From positions 617,730-681,729 of the forward strand of contig NZ_FONS01000001.1 of the NCBI RefSeq assembly GCF_900112985.1: 64,000 bases of DNA, read 5' to 3'. The translations under genes and the position numbers were made by a program. Below, piece by piece: positions 29,003 to 39,077 of this stretch (within the stretch, counting starts at the first letter, position 1; each line of letters opens with the position of its first letter). The notes under the pieces are model-generated. The model had not been told where the DNA came from, searched no databases, and saw only the letters and a list, made by a program, of their open reading frames with translations. Source of the DNA: Pedobacter antarcticus (GTDB taxonomy: Bacteria > Bacteroidota > Bacteroidia > Sphingobacteriales > Sphingobacteriaceae).

Positions 29003-30514
29003 GTGATCAATTTGCAAAACAGAATAGTTAAATCACTGTTGTCAGATACATTATTTAAGATTGGTATGCAAGAAAAAAAAATTGAGCTCAACCATTTTGA
29101 GAAACGATTCCTGGAGTGTGACACCAAATTCAACACCATATTTGATCTGACCAGTGTTGCAACTAAGATCATCCGCTCTGATTTGACCATCATCAAAGTT
29201 AATCGGGCGCTATGCGAACTTTTGGGTTACCAGCCTGAGGAAATTGAAGGCACTAAAATTCTGGATCATGCCTGTGAAGAATACATTTCCCACTGGCATC
29301 ATCTTCAGGAAGAACTGTGGTCAAAACAAGTACCATTTTTTAAATTGCAAGTCTGTCTCTACCGTAAAGACCGCACGCTGGTATGGGTAAACGTAACCAG
29401 CATTTTATACGAAGACCGTGACCATACATATGGCTTTACCGTTCTGGATGACGTTACTGCAATGAAAGCTTTTCAGGATAGCCAAAAACGTTTAAATATC
29501 GCATTAAAATACTCAGGAACAGCAATTTGGGAATTAAACCTACAAACCCATGAAGTCTTCCGATCACCAGATCATGATGAGCTTTTCGGGTACCGCGAAA
29601 GACAGGAACACTGGACACTGGAGAATTACTACCCTCATATTTCGGCAGAATACCTGCCGGCTTTTAAGTCTGCAATCCAGAATATTGAGGCAGAGGGAGG
29701 TATGGATATCCAGGTCAAACTTAACAGGCCGGACGGGGCACTCCAATGGCTCAATGTCAAAGGAAAAGCCGAACATGACCAAAATGGTAACCCTGTAAAG
29801 TTAATCGGTGTGATCAATGACATTACCACCGACAAAATGATAGAAAGACATAAAGACGATTTCATTAGTATTGCCAGCCATGAGCTGAAAACCCCCGTCA
29901 CCAGTTTGAAGGCCTCGCTGCAACTGCTGAGTATCAAGCAGGATGGAATCTCAAAGCGCGTAAAAACTTTGATTATGCAAGCCAATAAAGGTATCAACCG
30001 AATCTCATCTATCATAGACGATCTACTGAATGCCGGAAAGAACTACCAGGATCAGCTGGAGCTAAGAAAGACGACTTTCAACCTGTATGACCTGGCTCAG
30101 GAAATAAGCGAACAGTTTGTTTCTTCAGATACGCAATCTTTTACGCTGACCGGAAATAAAGACCTGATGATTTATGCCGATTCAGAACGTATTGGCCGCG
30201 TGCTCACCAACTTAATCGGTAATGCCGTCAAATACGCGCCTGGATCTGCAGAGTTGAAAACAGAGATCCAGGATGGGCAGGCCTTTGTAAAGGTCTCTAT
30301 TACCGATAATGGACCTGGGATCGCACAAGAAAAGATTCCCTTGCTTTTTGACCGGTACTACCAGGCCGTGCACGAACAGGAGCAATATTCCGGTCTGGGA
30401 CTGGGCCTGTTTATCAGTGCCAGTATCATCCGCCGGCACGAGGGTGAAATTGGGGTAGATAGCGTTCCAGGTCAGGGAAGCACTTTCTGGTTTACGCTAC
30501 CTAAGTCTGGTTAA
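29003..30514 (+). CDS. PAS-domain sensor histidine kinase
   Basis: 503 residues from a GTG start; the Met at 29066 is an alternative. Two PAS/PAC domains, about 40-155 (IIRSDLTIIKVNRALCELLG) and 160-280 (AIWELNLQTHEVFRSPDHDE). The dimerisation helix has FISIASHELKTPVTSLKAS (phosphoacceptor H293). ATP domain: NLIGNAVKYAPGS, DNGPGIA, YSGLGLGLFIS. No TM helix, so a cytoplasmic sensor. No response regulator next to it. Confidence 0.9.
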   Translation: MINLQNRIVKSLLSDTLFKIGMQEKKIELNHFEKRFLECDTKFNTIFDLTSVATKIIRSDLTIIKVNRALCELLGYQPEEIEGTKILDHACEEYISHWHHLQEELWSKQVPFFKLQVCLYRKDRTLVWVNVTSILYEDRDHTYGFTVLDDVTAMKAFQDSQKRLNIALKYSGTAIWELNLQTHEVFRSPDHDELFGYRERQEHWTLENYYPHISAEYLPAFKSAIQNIEAEGGMDIQVKLNRPDGALQWLNVKGKAEHDQNGNPVKLIGVINDITTDKMIERHKDDFISIASHELKTPVTSLKASLQLLSIKQDGISKRVKTLIMQANKGINRISSIIDDLLNAGKNYQDQLELRKTTFNLYDLAQEISEQFVSSDTQSFTLTGNKDLMIYADSERIGRVLTNLIGNAVKYAPGSAELKTEIQDGQAFVKVSITDNGPGIAQEKIPLLFDRYYQAVHEQEQYSGLGLGLFISASIIRRHEGEIGVDSVPGQGSTFWFTLPKSG

Positions 30515-30573
30515 ACTGTGAGTTGTTCCGGGCTCGTCAGCCCAGCCCAAATACTAAAAGAATGAAAGCATGC

Positions 30574-31344
30574 TTAACGCATATTTTCATTCTTTTTACT
30601 CCCGGTAATTCTTAGAATTGAGATGATTTCATTTGCTACCTTGGAAGAAGAAGTTGGATCTTGCCCAGTTACAAATCTGCCATCAACAACGAAGAAACCA
30701 TCCAATCCTTCCTCAGAAAAAACAAAATTTCCATCATTATTTTTAATTGCTTCGTCCATTGAAAAAGGAAATGTTTTGTAATATTCCATATCTCTATTTT
30801 CAAATTTGTCTGGGTAGCCTGTGATTTTTCTTCCTTTATACAATGAATTTCCAATGGCATCTTTTAAAAATGCCAGCCCCGCTGTTCCATGACATATTGA
30901 TGAAACAACACCATTTCTACCATAAATTTCCCTTGCGATTTGTTGAATCGTTGTGTCTTCAGCCACACCAAACATGGCAGCGCCACCCCCACTATAGAAA
31001 ATGGCTAAATAGTTACCTGCAATAATTTCAGCGGGTTTCATCGTATGCTCCAATTTGTCCATAAACGAAGCATCATACAAATACTTTTTTTGAATACTGT
31101 CCGAAGAATTAATATAACCAATTGGAACAGCGCCCCCCTTTGGACTGACGAAGTCAACGGTGTATCCGGATTTTATAAATATGTCATATGGAATGACAAT
31201 TTCTTCAAAATGATTGGATGCGCTTATTTTTGTATTTCCGTAAAAGCTTTGATTTGAAGTGACAAACAGGATTTTTTTCTGCGCATAAATAGTTGCCGGA
31301 TCTAAACCTATTAAAACAAGCAATAAGATTATTATTTTAATCAT
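30574..31344 (-). CDS. secreted DJ-1/PfpI-family protein (Hsp31-like)
   Basis: 256 residues. Signal peptide (IIILLLVLIGLDPATIYAQ), then a class I glutamine amidotransferase-like fold. The nucleophile elbow is VVSSICHGTAGLAFL with C151 and H152; an acidic pair in HFEEIVIPYD (E47/E48) fits the DJ-1 family. Related cytoplasmic proteins act as chaperones or glyoxalases; a periplasmic member could be protective or regulatory. It is the last gene of a minus-strand run after a membrane AraC regulator and an NTF2-like protein. Confidence 0.82.
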   Translation of the reverse strand: MIKIIILLLVLIGLDPATIYAQKKILFVTSNQSFYGNTKISASNHFEEIVIPYDIFIKSGYTVDFVSPKGGAVPIGYINSSDSIQKKYLYDASFMDKLEHTMKPAEIIAGNYLAIFYSGGGAAMFGVAEDTTIQQIAREIYGRNGVVSSICHGTAGLAFLKDAIGNSLYKGRKITGYPDKFENRDMEYYKTFPFSMDEAIKNNDGNFVFSEEGLDGFFVVDGRFVTGQDPTSSSKVANEIISILRITGSKKNENMR

Positions 31345-31393
31345 ATAAAGGGAACTTTTAGGGTCTGATTTTAAGATGAAGACGTCGTTGATT

Positions 31394-31852
31394 CTATGAT
31401 TTGGCTGCAGGTACTTCGACTTTTTTATGAGGAATCCGAGTGGAAATCTTATCTACAATAAGCCAGCCCCCATTGATTTTCAGGAGATTGAAATAGTCGG
31501 TAAATAACAAACTCGGCGTACTAATTTCAACTTTTGCAATGGCAATATCGTGTGAGATATCAATAAACACAATACGGCCAGACCAATTGTTGGGTTTAGT
31601 GTCGCGTTTTTTATAACCGACGAGGTACTTTGATTTAGGTACTACTGTAAATTCGTTGTCTCTGAAAAATTTCAGTTGCCAGGAGTCATGAAATGATTGC
31701 CCGACCATAACGGAGTCGCTGGTAGATTGCCCGACAATGTAGAGGTTTAACGTTTTTTGGATCGAGTTCAAATCACTTGTAGTATCATCTACCTGTGCAC
31801 TTGCATTCATAAACAAAAGACAAAGTCCAATAAATAAAAACACTTTTCTCAT
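31394..31852 (-). CDS. secreted NTF2-like protein (lumazine-binding-like)
   Basis: 152 residues. Signal peptide MRKVFLFIGLCLLFMNASAQ. The mature part is an NTF2-type cone fold (SIQKTLNLYIVGQSTSDSVM, then FTDYFNLLKINGGWLIVDKI), as in SnoaL-like or putative lumazine-binding families. Such proteins are often non-enzymatic binding domains. Same strand as its neighbours, 49 bp before the DJ-1 gene. Confidence 0.7.
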   Translation of the reverse strand: MRKVFLFIGLCLLFMNASAQVDDTTSDLNSIQKTLNLYIVGQSTSDSVMVGQSFHDSWQLKFFRDNEFTVVPKSKYLVGYKKRDTKPNNWSGRIVFIDISHDIAIAKVEISTPSLLFTDYFNLLKINGGWLIVDKISTRIPHKKVEVPAAKS

Positions 31853-31956
31853 TTTTAAAATTTTTAATTGTTAAATAATGAGTGCAAATGTGTGCTACAG
31901 AAGTCTATTAAAGGATTTGGTTTATAAACTAGAAGTCTTATTCTATAATATCAAAC

Positions 31957-32988
31957 TCATTTAGCATACGATTTCTGATATTCTGCGGGGGTTAAACCCG
32001 TTATTTTTTTAAATGCTATAAAGAAGGTCGATTTTGAGTTAAACCCACTATCATAGCCCAAACTTTCGATTGTATAGTTCTTTTCAGTTTCCAATAGCTT
32101 CTTTGCTTTTTCAACTCTGTATTCTTTGATAAGATTAGAGAAAGATTTACCTAGTATCTCATTTACATACTGAGACAAAATATGCTTGGTTACCTTCAGT
32201 TCTTTTGCAGCTTCTTCAAGCGTGAAATTTGGATTTAGAAAAAGCTCCTTCTCCACTATTATTGATAGTTTTTGTTCAATTATAGTTATCGTTTTTTGAT
32301 CAATCTCCTTGTTTTTATACTTCTCTTTTTCCAGGAAAAAATCAACTCCACTGCTGTTCCTGAAAATTAAAAGCAAAACAATTATGTATAAAACGAATGT
32401 AAATGATAAAGCTCCGGCTATATAAGAGGTATAAGCTGAGGTTGTATAGGCCAGCCATATAAATGCAACCCCCAAGTAGATACTCATTAACCAGATATCT
32501 ATTTTTCTCAAACTTTCTCTCTCCTTGAATTTTTGAATAATAGGCTGCAGGTATTTTAAGGACAAAACAATGTAAATGAACCATTGAGCAGAGATTGCTT
32601 TTATAATCCATTTACTCCACATTATACGATTTTCAACGTAAGGATAAAAAAAACCTAAAAGTGTTATTACCGCCACATAAGGGATTACATGCTTTGCCCA
32701 GTTTGGCTTTTCATCTTCCGCGTATGATTTCAGATATAAAAAAAGAAATGGACCAATCAGAACGCATGCAGAAAGTCCAACCTGAATGAAAATATTCGAT
32801 AAGTGAGGATTGAAATAGAAAAATACAGATTTAATAATTCTAATGCTCAAAACCAGCAATAGTAACGATAAAAAATAGTTAGTGAAGATTTTCTTTTTTG
32901 CATATACTGCAAAGTATAATGACAGTAAGAAACCATTAAAAGCTCCTAAGACACTAAAAAAGAAAAGCAATTGATTTGACTCTGCCAT
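31957..32988 (-). CDS. membrane-anchored AraC-family regulator
   Basis: 343 residues. Six or seven TM helices fill residues 1-215 (for example FFFSVLGAFNGFLLSLYFAV, FLYLKSYAEDEKPNWAKHV is a loop). Then an AraC-type DNA-binding domain at about 245-340: NFTLEEAAKELKVTKHILSQ, ESLGYDSGFNSKSTFFIAFK. A membrane sensor directly controlling transcription. Likely regulates the two secreted proteins downstream on the same strand (104-bp gap). Confidence 0.85.
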   Translation of the reverse strand: MAESNQLLFFFSVLGAFNGFLLSLYFAVYAKKKIFTNYFLSLLLLVLSIRIIKSVFFYFNPHLSNIFIQVGLSACVLIGPFLFLYLKSYAEDEKPNWAKHVIPYVAVITLLGFFYPYVENRIMWSKWIIKAISAQWFIYIVLSLKYLQPIIQKFKERESLRKIDIWLMSIYLGVAFIWLAYTTSAYTSYIAGALSFTFVLYIIVLLLIFRNSSGVDFFLEKEKYKNKEIDQKTITIIEQKLSIIVEKELFLNPNFTLEEAAKELKVTKHILSQYVNEILGKSFSNLIKEYRVEKAKKLLETEKNYTIESLGYDSGFNSKSTFFIAFKKITGLTPAEYQKSYAK

Positions 32989-33260
32989 TATTCTATTAAA
33001 ATTACACTCGTCTACCTATCAACTACCATCGTAAAACACCTTTAATAGCCAACTGTCCGAATAACAAATATTGTTTTTTTATTCGGTCAATTCTGAATTG
33101 TCTCATAAAAAATATGTACTGATATCATGTGGCTTTACGCCGAGAACTTGCTTAAGACAGGGAAAATATCATAGCAACCTAGCTGGGAGTTAAAAGCAAA
33201 ATTAAAGCTACTATCTACAAGTCTAAAGGATGTAAGTCACTCTTTAAAAGTAATGTTTAT

Positions 33261-33887
33261 TCAATGCATTTTCCTTCCGACAAATCGAATAACGCTTCCT
33301 GTGCCATTGTGGTAAAGGCCTTCGTTTAATTCAATTTCTTTTTCGACCAATTCTATTATTTCATAGTTTTTAAAATCTGATCTAATTTCATCAATTGAGA
33401 ATAAGGACTCTACATCCTTTGGACCGCCGACAGCTTCATTATTTGAGACATAATCAATATGATTTTTGCTAAATGCTTCAAAAATTATTATACCTCCCAT
33501 TTTTAAATGACGGTCAAGTCTTTGATGATATATTGATTTAATTGCTGCCGGAAAGTGGGCATATATAAGTGCAATAACATCAAACTCTTCGTCTGCATAT
33601 TCTAATTCCTGAAGCTCGCCAACTTTGTAATCAATAGACATATTATTACTTTTTGCGAGCTCCAAGGCTTTCATTTTCCCCTCAATGCTAATGTCAAAGG
33701 CTGAGACTTCCCAGCCAAGTTTTGCAGCAAATACTGCATTACGTCCTTCACCTTCAGCTGGCAAAAGAATAGACCCAGGATTAAGCTGCTCAATTTGTTC
33801 TTTAAAATAGGAATTAGGTGTTTTACCATACGCAAAGTCCTTAGCGCTGTATCTTTTATTCCATCTGTTAGTCCACGATTCTTCCAT
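33261..33887 (-). CDS. class I SAM-dependent methyltransferase
   Basis: 208 residues. The N-terminal [20 protein letters not shown] is typical of TehB/thiopurine-type methyltransferases. SAM site: [19 protein letters not shown], then [10 protein letters not shown] and the post-motif region [17 protein letters not shown]. Substrate unknown; related proteins detoxify tellurite or thiols. The Lrp-family gene lies 76 bp upstream on the same strand and may be co-transcribed. Confidence 0.82.
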   Translation of the reverse strand: MEESWTNRWNKRYSAKDFAYGKTPNSYFKEQIEQLNPGSILLPAEGEGRNAVFAAKLGWEVSAFDISIEGKMKALELAKSNNMSIDYKVGELQELEYADEEFDVIALIYAHFPAAIKSIYHQRLDRHLKMGGIIIFEAFSKNHIDYVSNNEAVGGPKDVESLFSIDEIRSDFKNYEIIELVEKEIELNEGLYHNGTGSVIRFVGRKMH

Positions 33888-33963
33888 TATATGATTTTTT
33901 TTGTTGCTTAAACTTATACCTCAGGTTAAATACCATCGGCTATAAACTCAAAACTGGATTCCC

Positions 33964-34425
33964 TTAAAAGCTAATGTTATGGGTATTTTTTATTTCTGCC
34001 ATCACAAAAGTGCTATGCGTGCTTCCTATACTTTCAACGGAACCGAGTTTATTGAAAACAAAATCCTGATAATGCTTCATATCCCTCGCGTATACTTTGA
34101 GTATAAAATCATAATCTCCTGAAATGTTGTGGCACTCAACAACCTCATCAATATCCATAATATCAGCCACAAACTTGTGGCCTATTTTCTTATCATGTTG
34201 TTTAAGCTTGATGTTACAAAAAACAATGAAACCCTGGTTGAATTTCTCCGCATCCAGAATTGCGATATATTTTTTAATGTATCCATTGCCCTCCAGTCTC
34301 TTCATCCGCTCAAAAACCGGCGAAGGAGAAAGGTTTACAAGGGCTGCAAGTTCTTTATTGGTGTGTTTTGCATTTTTAGCTAATATCTTCAGTAACAGCA
34401 AATCAGTTTCATCTAATTCATTCAT
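33964..34425 (-). CDS. Lrp/AsnC-family transcription regulator
   Basis: 153 residues. N-terminal HTH at about 1-60 (NELDETDLLLLKILAKNAKH, LSPSPVFERMKRLEGNGYI) and a C-terminal RAM ligand-binding domain at about 68-150 (VVECHNISGDYDFILKVYAR). Such regulators sense amino acids. Here the methyltransferase follows, and metE is divergent about 540 bp away behind a riboswitch leader, so a link to amino acid metabolism is plausible but unproven. Confidence 0.9.
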   Translation of the reverse strand: MNELDETDLLLLKILAKNAKHTNKELAALVNLSPSPVFERMKRLEGNGYIKKYIAILDAEKFNQGFIVFCNIKLKQHDKKIGHKFVADIMDIDEVVECHNISGDYDFILKVYARDMKHYQDFVFNKLGSVESIGSTHSTFVMAEIKNTHNISF

Positions 34426-34548
34426 AGAATAATCTCCTTAAGACGCAGTAAAAGTAATACATTAACAGCGTTATAAACTTTAAAATATCAAAAAACAGGA
34501 CGTTTTATCTGAATATTTATATAAGTAAGGTTTTATAATCTTCGAATG

Positions 34549-34556
34549 TATCTTTG
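34549..34556 (+). promoter_or_regulatory. -7 box of the metE leader
   Basis: TATCTTTG matches the Bacteroidetes -7 consensus TAnnTTTG. A -33 element is not clear. Transcription from here would start about 34563 and give a leader of about 400 nt containing the riboswitch. Confidence 0.45.
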
Positions 34557-34599
34557 TTGAAGTTTAAAGCTGATTTGTATAATTAGAGTTCTTTACATA

Positions 34600-34810
34600 T
34601 TTCAACAATTGGAAAAGGTTTTACTTAGCTGTGAATTAAAAGGGAATCGTGTGTAAATCACGTACTGTCGCGCAACTGTAAGTAACATATGAAGGTTTTT
34701 ATCCAAGAGCTCCACTGCGTAATAGCGGGAAGGACGATAAAAGCTGTTACAAGTCAGGATACCTGCCTGTTCTATATTGACGATGCTTTCGCGATTGAAG
34801 CTTAAAGTCA
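34600..34810 (+). promoter_or_regulatory. cobalamin (B12) riboswitch upstream of metE
   Basis: Conserved B12-box elements can be read in order: AAAAGGGAATCGTGTGTAAATC (split) near 34639, ACTGTCGCGCAACTGTAAG near 34664, the CCACTGCG loop near 34713, and GTCAGGATACCTGCC near 34754, followed by TGCTTTCGCGATTGAAGC. A short hairpin TCCTG/CAGGA with a following TTTTT at 34903-34926 may serve as the off-switch terminator. With B12 present, metE should be turned off and the B12-dependent MetH used instead. Confidence 0.9.
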
Positions 34811-34961
34811 GATTGATACATATACAACAGGTAAAACCTTATAGGTTAGCTATGCCTGCCTATATCTGTATTTTTCTTTCTTAACCTTCTTTTATACAGG
34901 CATCCTGAAGTCAGGAAGGACTTTTTACAATGATTATTAACCATTTAAAAAGTTGAAAGAA

Positions 34962-37268
34962 ATGTTAACACAAAACCTCGGCTACCCTAGAATCGGGAGC
35001 CAAAGACAACTGAAAAAAGCCTGTGAGCAATATTGGGCAGGTAAAATTGACCTTACAGAATTAAATAAGGTAGCCCGTACCATCAAAGAACAAAACTGGC
35101 AAACCCAGCTTAATGCGGGCATCGATTTAATTCCTTGTAACGATTTCAGCTATTATGACCAGGTATTAGATACCAGTTTATTATTGGGAGTAATTCCCGG
35201 GCGTTATTCGCCTGTACTCTCGCAGGTAAAAGCTAATCATGAAATTGATCTTTATTTCGCAATGGCGCGTGGTTATCAGAAAGATGGCCTGGACATTACC
35301 GCAATGGAGATGACTAAATGGCTGGATACCAACTACCACTATATCGTACCTGAATTTACTGCTAACCAGGAATTCAAGATCTTTAATGAAAATATCTTTA
35401 GTGAATACAACAACGCAAAACAACAGCTTGGAGATAAGGCGAAACCTGTTCTTCTTGGGCCGGTAAGTTATTTGTTGCTTGGCAAAGAAAAAGAACAGGG
35501 ATTTGAGCGCATTGATCTGATCAAAAAATTGGTACCGGTATATGTGGAAATCATTAACCGCTTAAGACTTCAGGGCGCCAAATGGATCCAGTTAGACGAG
35601 CCGTGCCTGGCATTGGATCTGTCAAAGAAAGAAAAAGAAGCCTTTGATTATGCTTATCGTCTTATCTCACGTAGCGCAAGTGGTGTTAAAATTCTGGTGA
35701 CTACTTATTTTGAAGCTCTACTAGACAATACAGAGCTTGCGGTAAACCTTCCAGTAGCGGCATTACATATTGACCTGGTTCGTGCTCCCGAGCAACTGGA
35801 AGAAGTACTTTCACTGATCCCGGATACACTGCAACTTTCTCTGGGTGTAATAGACGGTCGTAACGTCTGGAAAAACGACTATGAAAAATCTCTCGCTTTA
35901 ATCAATAAAGCCGTGGAAAAATTGGGTTCTGACAGGGTAATCATCGCTCCGTCCTGCTCATTGCTGCACAGCCCGATCGACTTGGATCTGGAAACAGCCA
36001 TTGATCCGGAGATCAAAAACTGGATGGCATTTGCTAAACAAAAATTGAATGAAGTAAGTGAAATCCGTCAGATTGTGGAAGGCAATACAGCTTTACTGGA
36101 AACTAACAAGGCCGCTATACAAAGCAGACGTACTTCACAAAAGGTACATAAACAAGCAGTGAAGGATCGTATTGCGGCAATTACTGAGGCAGATGCGACA
36201 CGTCAAAGTGCTTTTCCTATACGTCAGCGTTTACACCATGAACGTTTCAATTTTCCAGCATTCCCGACCACAACAATCGGTTCATTCCCACAGACTGATG
36301 ACATCCGTCAATTGCGTGCAAAATTCAAAAAAGGTGACTTGAGCCTGGAAGAATATGAACAGGCGATAGAGCAGGCAACTATCGAAGCGATCCGCTGGCA
36401 GGAAGAAATTGGCCTGGACGTACTCGTACACGGTGAATTTGAGCGTAATGACATGGTGGAATATTTCGGTGAGCAGTTGGATGGTTTCCTATTCACGAAA
36501 AATGGTTGGGTACAGAGTTATGGAAGTCGTTGTGTGAAACCTCCGGTTATTTATGGTGATGTGAGCCGTCCAAAGGATATGACGGTGCGCTGGAGCACTT
36601 TTGCCGCAGCGCAAACCGAAAAACCGATGAAAGGTATGCTAACCGGTCCGGTAACCATTTTACAATGGTCATTCGTACGTGATGATCAGGGACGCGATAT
36701 TACCACCAACCAGATTGCTTTTGCTATCCGTGATGAAGTTCTGGCACTTGAAGAAGCTGGAATAAGCATCGTACAGATAGATGAAGCTGCTATCCGTGAA
36801 GGTTTACCATTAAGAAAAGCGAAACACCCGCACTATCTTGATTGGGCAGTTAATGCTTTTAGAATTACGGCAAGTGGAGTAAAAGATGAAACCCAGATAC
36901 ATACACACATGTGCTACAGCGAGTTCAACAATATTATTGAACATATCGCGGCGATGGATGCGGACGTAATCACGATTGAAACTTCGAGATCACAGATGGA
37001 ACTATTAGAGGCCTTTGCCAATTTTGAGTATCCAAATGAAATCGGTCCCGGAGTATACGATATTCACTCACCAAGGGTGCCGAGTACCGAAGAAATGACC
37101 GCACTACTGGAAAAAGCAGCGAATCTCCTTCCTGCACGTAATCTCTGGGTAAATCCAGACTGTGGTTTGAAAACCCGTAAATGGCCGGAAACTAAAGCCG
37201 CTTTAATAAACTTAGTCGCCGCAGCAAAACAAGCCCGCGAGCTAATCAGTGTAGAAATCATTCTTTAA
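34962..37268 (+). CDS. metE: cobalamin-independent methionine synthase
   Basis: 768 residues from ATG 34962 (the frame is open from a TTG at 34953, which I reject). Transfers the methyl group from methyltetrahydropteroyl-polyglutamate to homocysteine. N-terminal LGYPRIGSQRQLKKACEQYW is diagnostic; the C-terminal catalytic barrel has FPTTTIGSFPQTDDIRQ, the zinc ligands in IHTHMCYSEFNNI (His, Cys) and WVNPDCGLKTRKWPE (Cys). Expression should respond to B12 through the leader riboswitch. A strong terminator follows. Confidence 0.97.
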   Translation: MLTQNLGYPRIGSQRQLKKACEQYWAGKIDLTELNKVARTIKEQNWQTQLNAGIDLIPCNDFSYYDQVLDTSLLLGVIPGRYSPVLSQVKANHEIDLYFAMARGYQKDGLDITAMEMTKWLDTNYHYIVPEFTANQEFKIFNENIFSEYNNAKQQLGDKAKPVLLGPVSYLLLGKEKEQGFERIDLIKKLVPVYVEIINRLRLQGAKWIQLDEPCLALDLSKKEKEAFDYAYRLISRSASGVKILVTTYFEALLDNTELAVNLPVAALHIDLVRAPEQLEEVLSLIPDTLQLSLGVIDGRNVWKNDYEKSLALINKAVEKLGSDRVIIAPSCSLLHSPIDLDLETAIDPEIKNWMAFAKQKLNEVSEIRQIVEGNTALLETNKAAIQSRRTSQKVHKQAVKDRIAAITEADATRQSAFPIRQRLHHERFNFPAFPTTTIGSFPQTDDIRQLRAKFKKGDLSLEEYEQAIEQATIEAIRWQEEIGLDVLVHGEFERNDMVEYFGEQLDGFLFTKNGWVQSYGSRCVKPPVIYGDVSRPKDMTVRWSTFAAAQTEKPMKGMLTGPVTILQWSFVRDDQGRDITTNQIAFAIRDEVLALEEAGISIVQIDEAAIREGLPLRKAKHPHYLDWAVNAFRITASGVKDETQIHTHMCYSEFNNIIEHIAAMDADVITIETSRSQMELLEAFANFEYPNEIGPGVYDIHSPRVPSTEEMTALLEKAANLLPARNLWVNPDCGLKTRKWPETKAALINLVAAAKQARELISVEIIL

Positions 37269-37269
37269 A

Positions 37270-37306
37270 ATTAAAAGCACCACGGTTTTGCCGTGGTGCT
37301 TTTAAT
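37270..37306 (+). terminator. rho-independent terminator of metE
   Basis: Perfect inverted repeat ATTAAAAGCACCACGG / CCGTGGTGCTTTTAAT with loop TTTTG, starting just after the metE stop codon. Confidence 0.92.
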
Positions 37307-37328
37307 ATGATCATATATTAAAAATTCA

Positions 37329-37553
37329 ATGGAAAGAGACGAAGTTATATTTAAGCTCATCGCAGAAGAACAGCATCCCCAGGAAACAACTGAACAGCGA
37401 CCAAACCACGCACGGATATTGTCTTTAGGTGAATCTTTCCATAATAACTTGGCTGGAAATACATTGCAATCGCCTGAAAATTTCTCCCTGTCAAATTATG
37501 AAGATGATGATGACGATTCTGGCTTTGGCTGCCCCTGCTGTTTACCACGTTAA
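37329..37553 (+). CDS. small acidic protein with Cys-rich C-terminus, unknown
   Basis: 74 residues, no signal peptide or TM. Polar and helix-prone in the first half; then an acidic run (YEDDDDDSGFG) followed by a C-terminal CPCCLPR. It lies just past the metE terminator and converges on the desaturase gene. The acidic-plus-CxCC tail could bind metal, or be a small modified peptide; I recognise no family. The composition of the frame and a clean ATG argue for a real gene, but at this length that is not certain. Confidence 0.5.
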   Translation: MERDEVIFKLIAEEQHPQETTEQRPNHARILSLGESFHNNLAGNTLQSPENFSLSNYEDDDDDSGFGCPCCLPR

Positions 37554-37624
37554 GAACAATCTGAAATTGAGTTTTAGCCTGTTATTCAGTTACCACTACA
37601 TTATTTCCTATCTCGCAGTTTTTT

Positions 37625-38731
37625 TCAATTAACAGTCTCTGGAATAACTTTAGCTGCCTCTTTTCCAAACCTTCTAAGTGTTACAAAATGTGAGCGCAAT
37701 GCGGAAAAGAAAGTTTTGTTTTCAATATAAGGCAAATTGAACTCTAATGCTGTCTGCTTCACAATAAGCGAAATTTCACCGTAATGTATATGGCAGACTT
37801 TAGGAAACAAATGATGCTCAATCTGACGGTTTAATCCACCAAGGAAAAATGCGGCAACCTTATTCTGGGTTGCAAAATTTGCAGTCGTCCGCATTTGGTG
37901 CTCAGCCCAGGCTTCTTCCATGCAATTGCTATCATTAGGCAAAGGAAAGCTAGTTCCTTCTACGACATGCGCAAGCTGAAATACCAGTCCCATGGTTAAA
38001 CCTTCGGTAATGTGTAAAACCAGAAAGCCAATAACAAACTGCCACCAGCTAACATCCAGTACTAGTAACGGCAGTACAATAAACAGGAAATAGTATAACG
38101 CTTTATAAAAAAATAAGTTGAAATACTCCAGCTTAGGGTGTCTGTTTTGATGGGCACCAATCGTCTTTTGGAAGAATTTCACGTAATCTTTTCGAAAGAC
38201 CCATGACAGAGATGCAAGGCTGTAAAGTGGAAAAGCATACCAATGCTGAAACCTTTGTATAGCGTTCACCTCATCTTCCTCAGCTATCCGAATCAAACCT
38301 GGAGCCACTTCTATGTCTTCATCATGTCCAGGAATATTTGTATAAGTATGATGTACGACATTATGCGTTAGGCTCCATACATACGGATTAGCACCAATCA
38401 GATTGAAAATGAATCCAAACAACTTGTTCACGTTCTTATTTCCCGAAAGTGCACCATGAATGGCATCATGACAAACATTAAAGCCGACAAAAGCACTAAA
38501 CATACCAAGCGCCCCTGCAAGTGGCAAAAGCAGCCAGGTGGGTGTTATCCCGGAAAGTATAACGATGTAAAGCCCAGCGAAACCGGTTAAGAAAAACACA
38601 GTCTTTCCCCACATGTGAGCATTTGCATTTCGGCTCAATTCATGTTGGTTAAAAAACTGTTCTACCCGGGCTCTGATAGTTGCATAAAAATGCGGACTGG
38701 AAGCCGATGAAAATTTTACTTTTTGTGACAT
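37625..38731 (-). CDS. membrane fatty acid desaturase
   Basis: 368 residues, four or more TM helices. The three histidine boxes of front-end/acyl-CoA desaturases are seen: HDAIHG at H88, HNVVHH at H123, and QIEHH near 305. The di-iron centre introduces a double bond into acyl chains of membrane lipids, using an electron donor such as ferredoxin or cytochrome. No fused cytochrome b5 domain. Convergent with the small Cys-tail protein. Likely involved in membrane fluidity, for example in the cold. Confidence 0.9.
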   Translation of the reverse strand: MSQKVKFSSASSPHFYATIRARVEQFFNQHELSRNANAHMWGKTVFFLTGFAGLYIVILSGITPTWLLLPLAGALGMFSAFVGFNVCHDAIHGALSGNKNVNKLFGFIFNLIGANPYVWSLTHNVVHHTYTNIPGHDEDIEVAPGLIRIAEEDEVNAIQRFQHWYAFPLYSLASLSWVFRKDYVKFFQKTIGAHQNRHPKLEYFNLFFYKALYYFLFIVLPLLVLDVSWWQFVIGFLVLHITEGLTMGLVFQLAHVVEGTSFPLPNDSNCMEEAWAEHQMRTTANFATQNKVAAFFLGGLNRQIEHHLFPKVCHIHYGEISLIVKQTALEFNLPYIENKTFFSALRSHFVTLRRFGKEAAKVIPETVN

Positions 38732-39077
38732 ATGATCATGTTTGATCTACTTTACGCGAACAAACAGATGTGCCAGAATCGGGTGTTGGAATAAAAAGAA
38801 GGGTTATAATTCCGGCAATTTACCAGATTTTTCACTGTTATAACGCATTGTTGGTCTAGATATTATAAATTCTGCTTCTCCGCCTGCACTTACCCCTACT
38901 AATACTATTCAGAATAAAGTCTTTCACATTTTTCAATTGGTATGATCAGTATAATCGTTGCTTCTTCTTTTTTTAGAATTTTTTATTACTACTTTAGACC
39001 TGAATCCATTCAGTTGACGGAATCAAAATATCAACCAATATAAACCGATAACTCCAAAATCACCGGAACAATTACAC
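38732..39077. other. divergent promoter region
   Basis: 346 bp between the desaturase and the sorbosone dehydrogenase-like genes, which start in opposite directions. No gene or repeat recognised. Confidence 0.5.
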
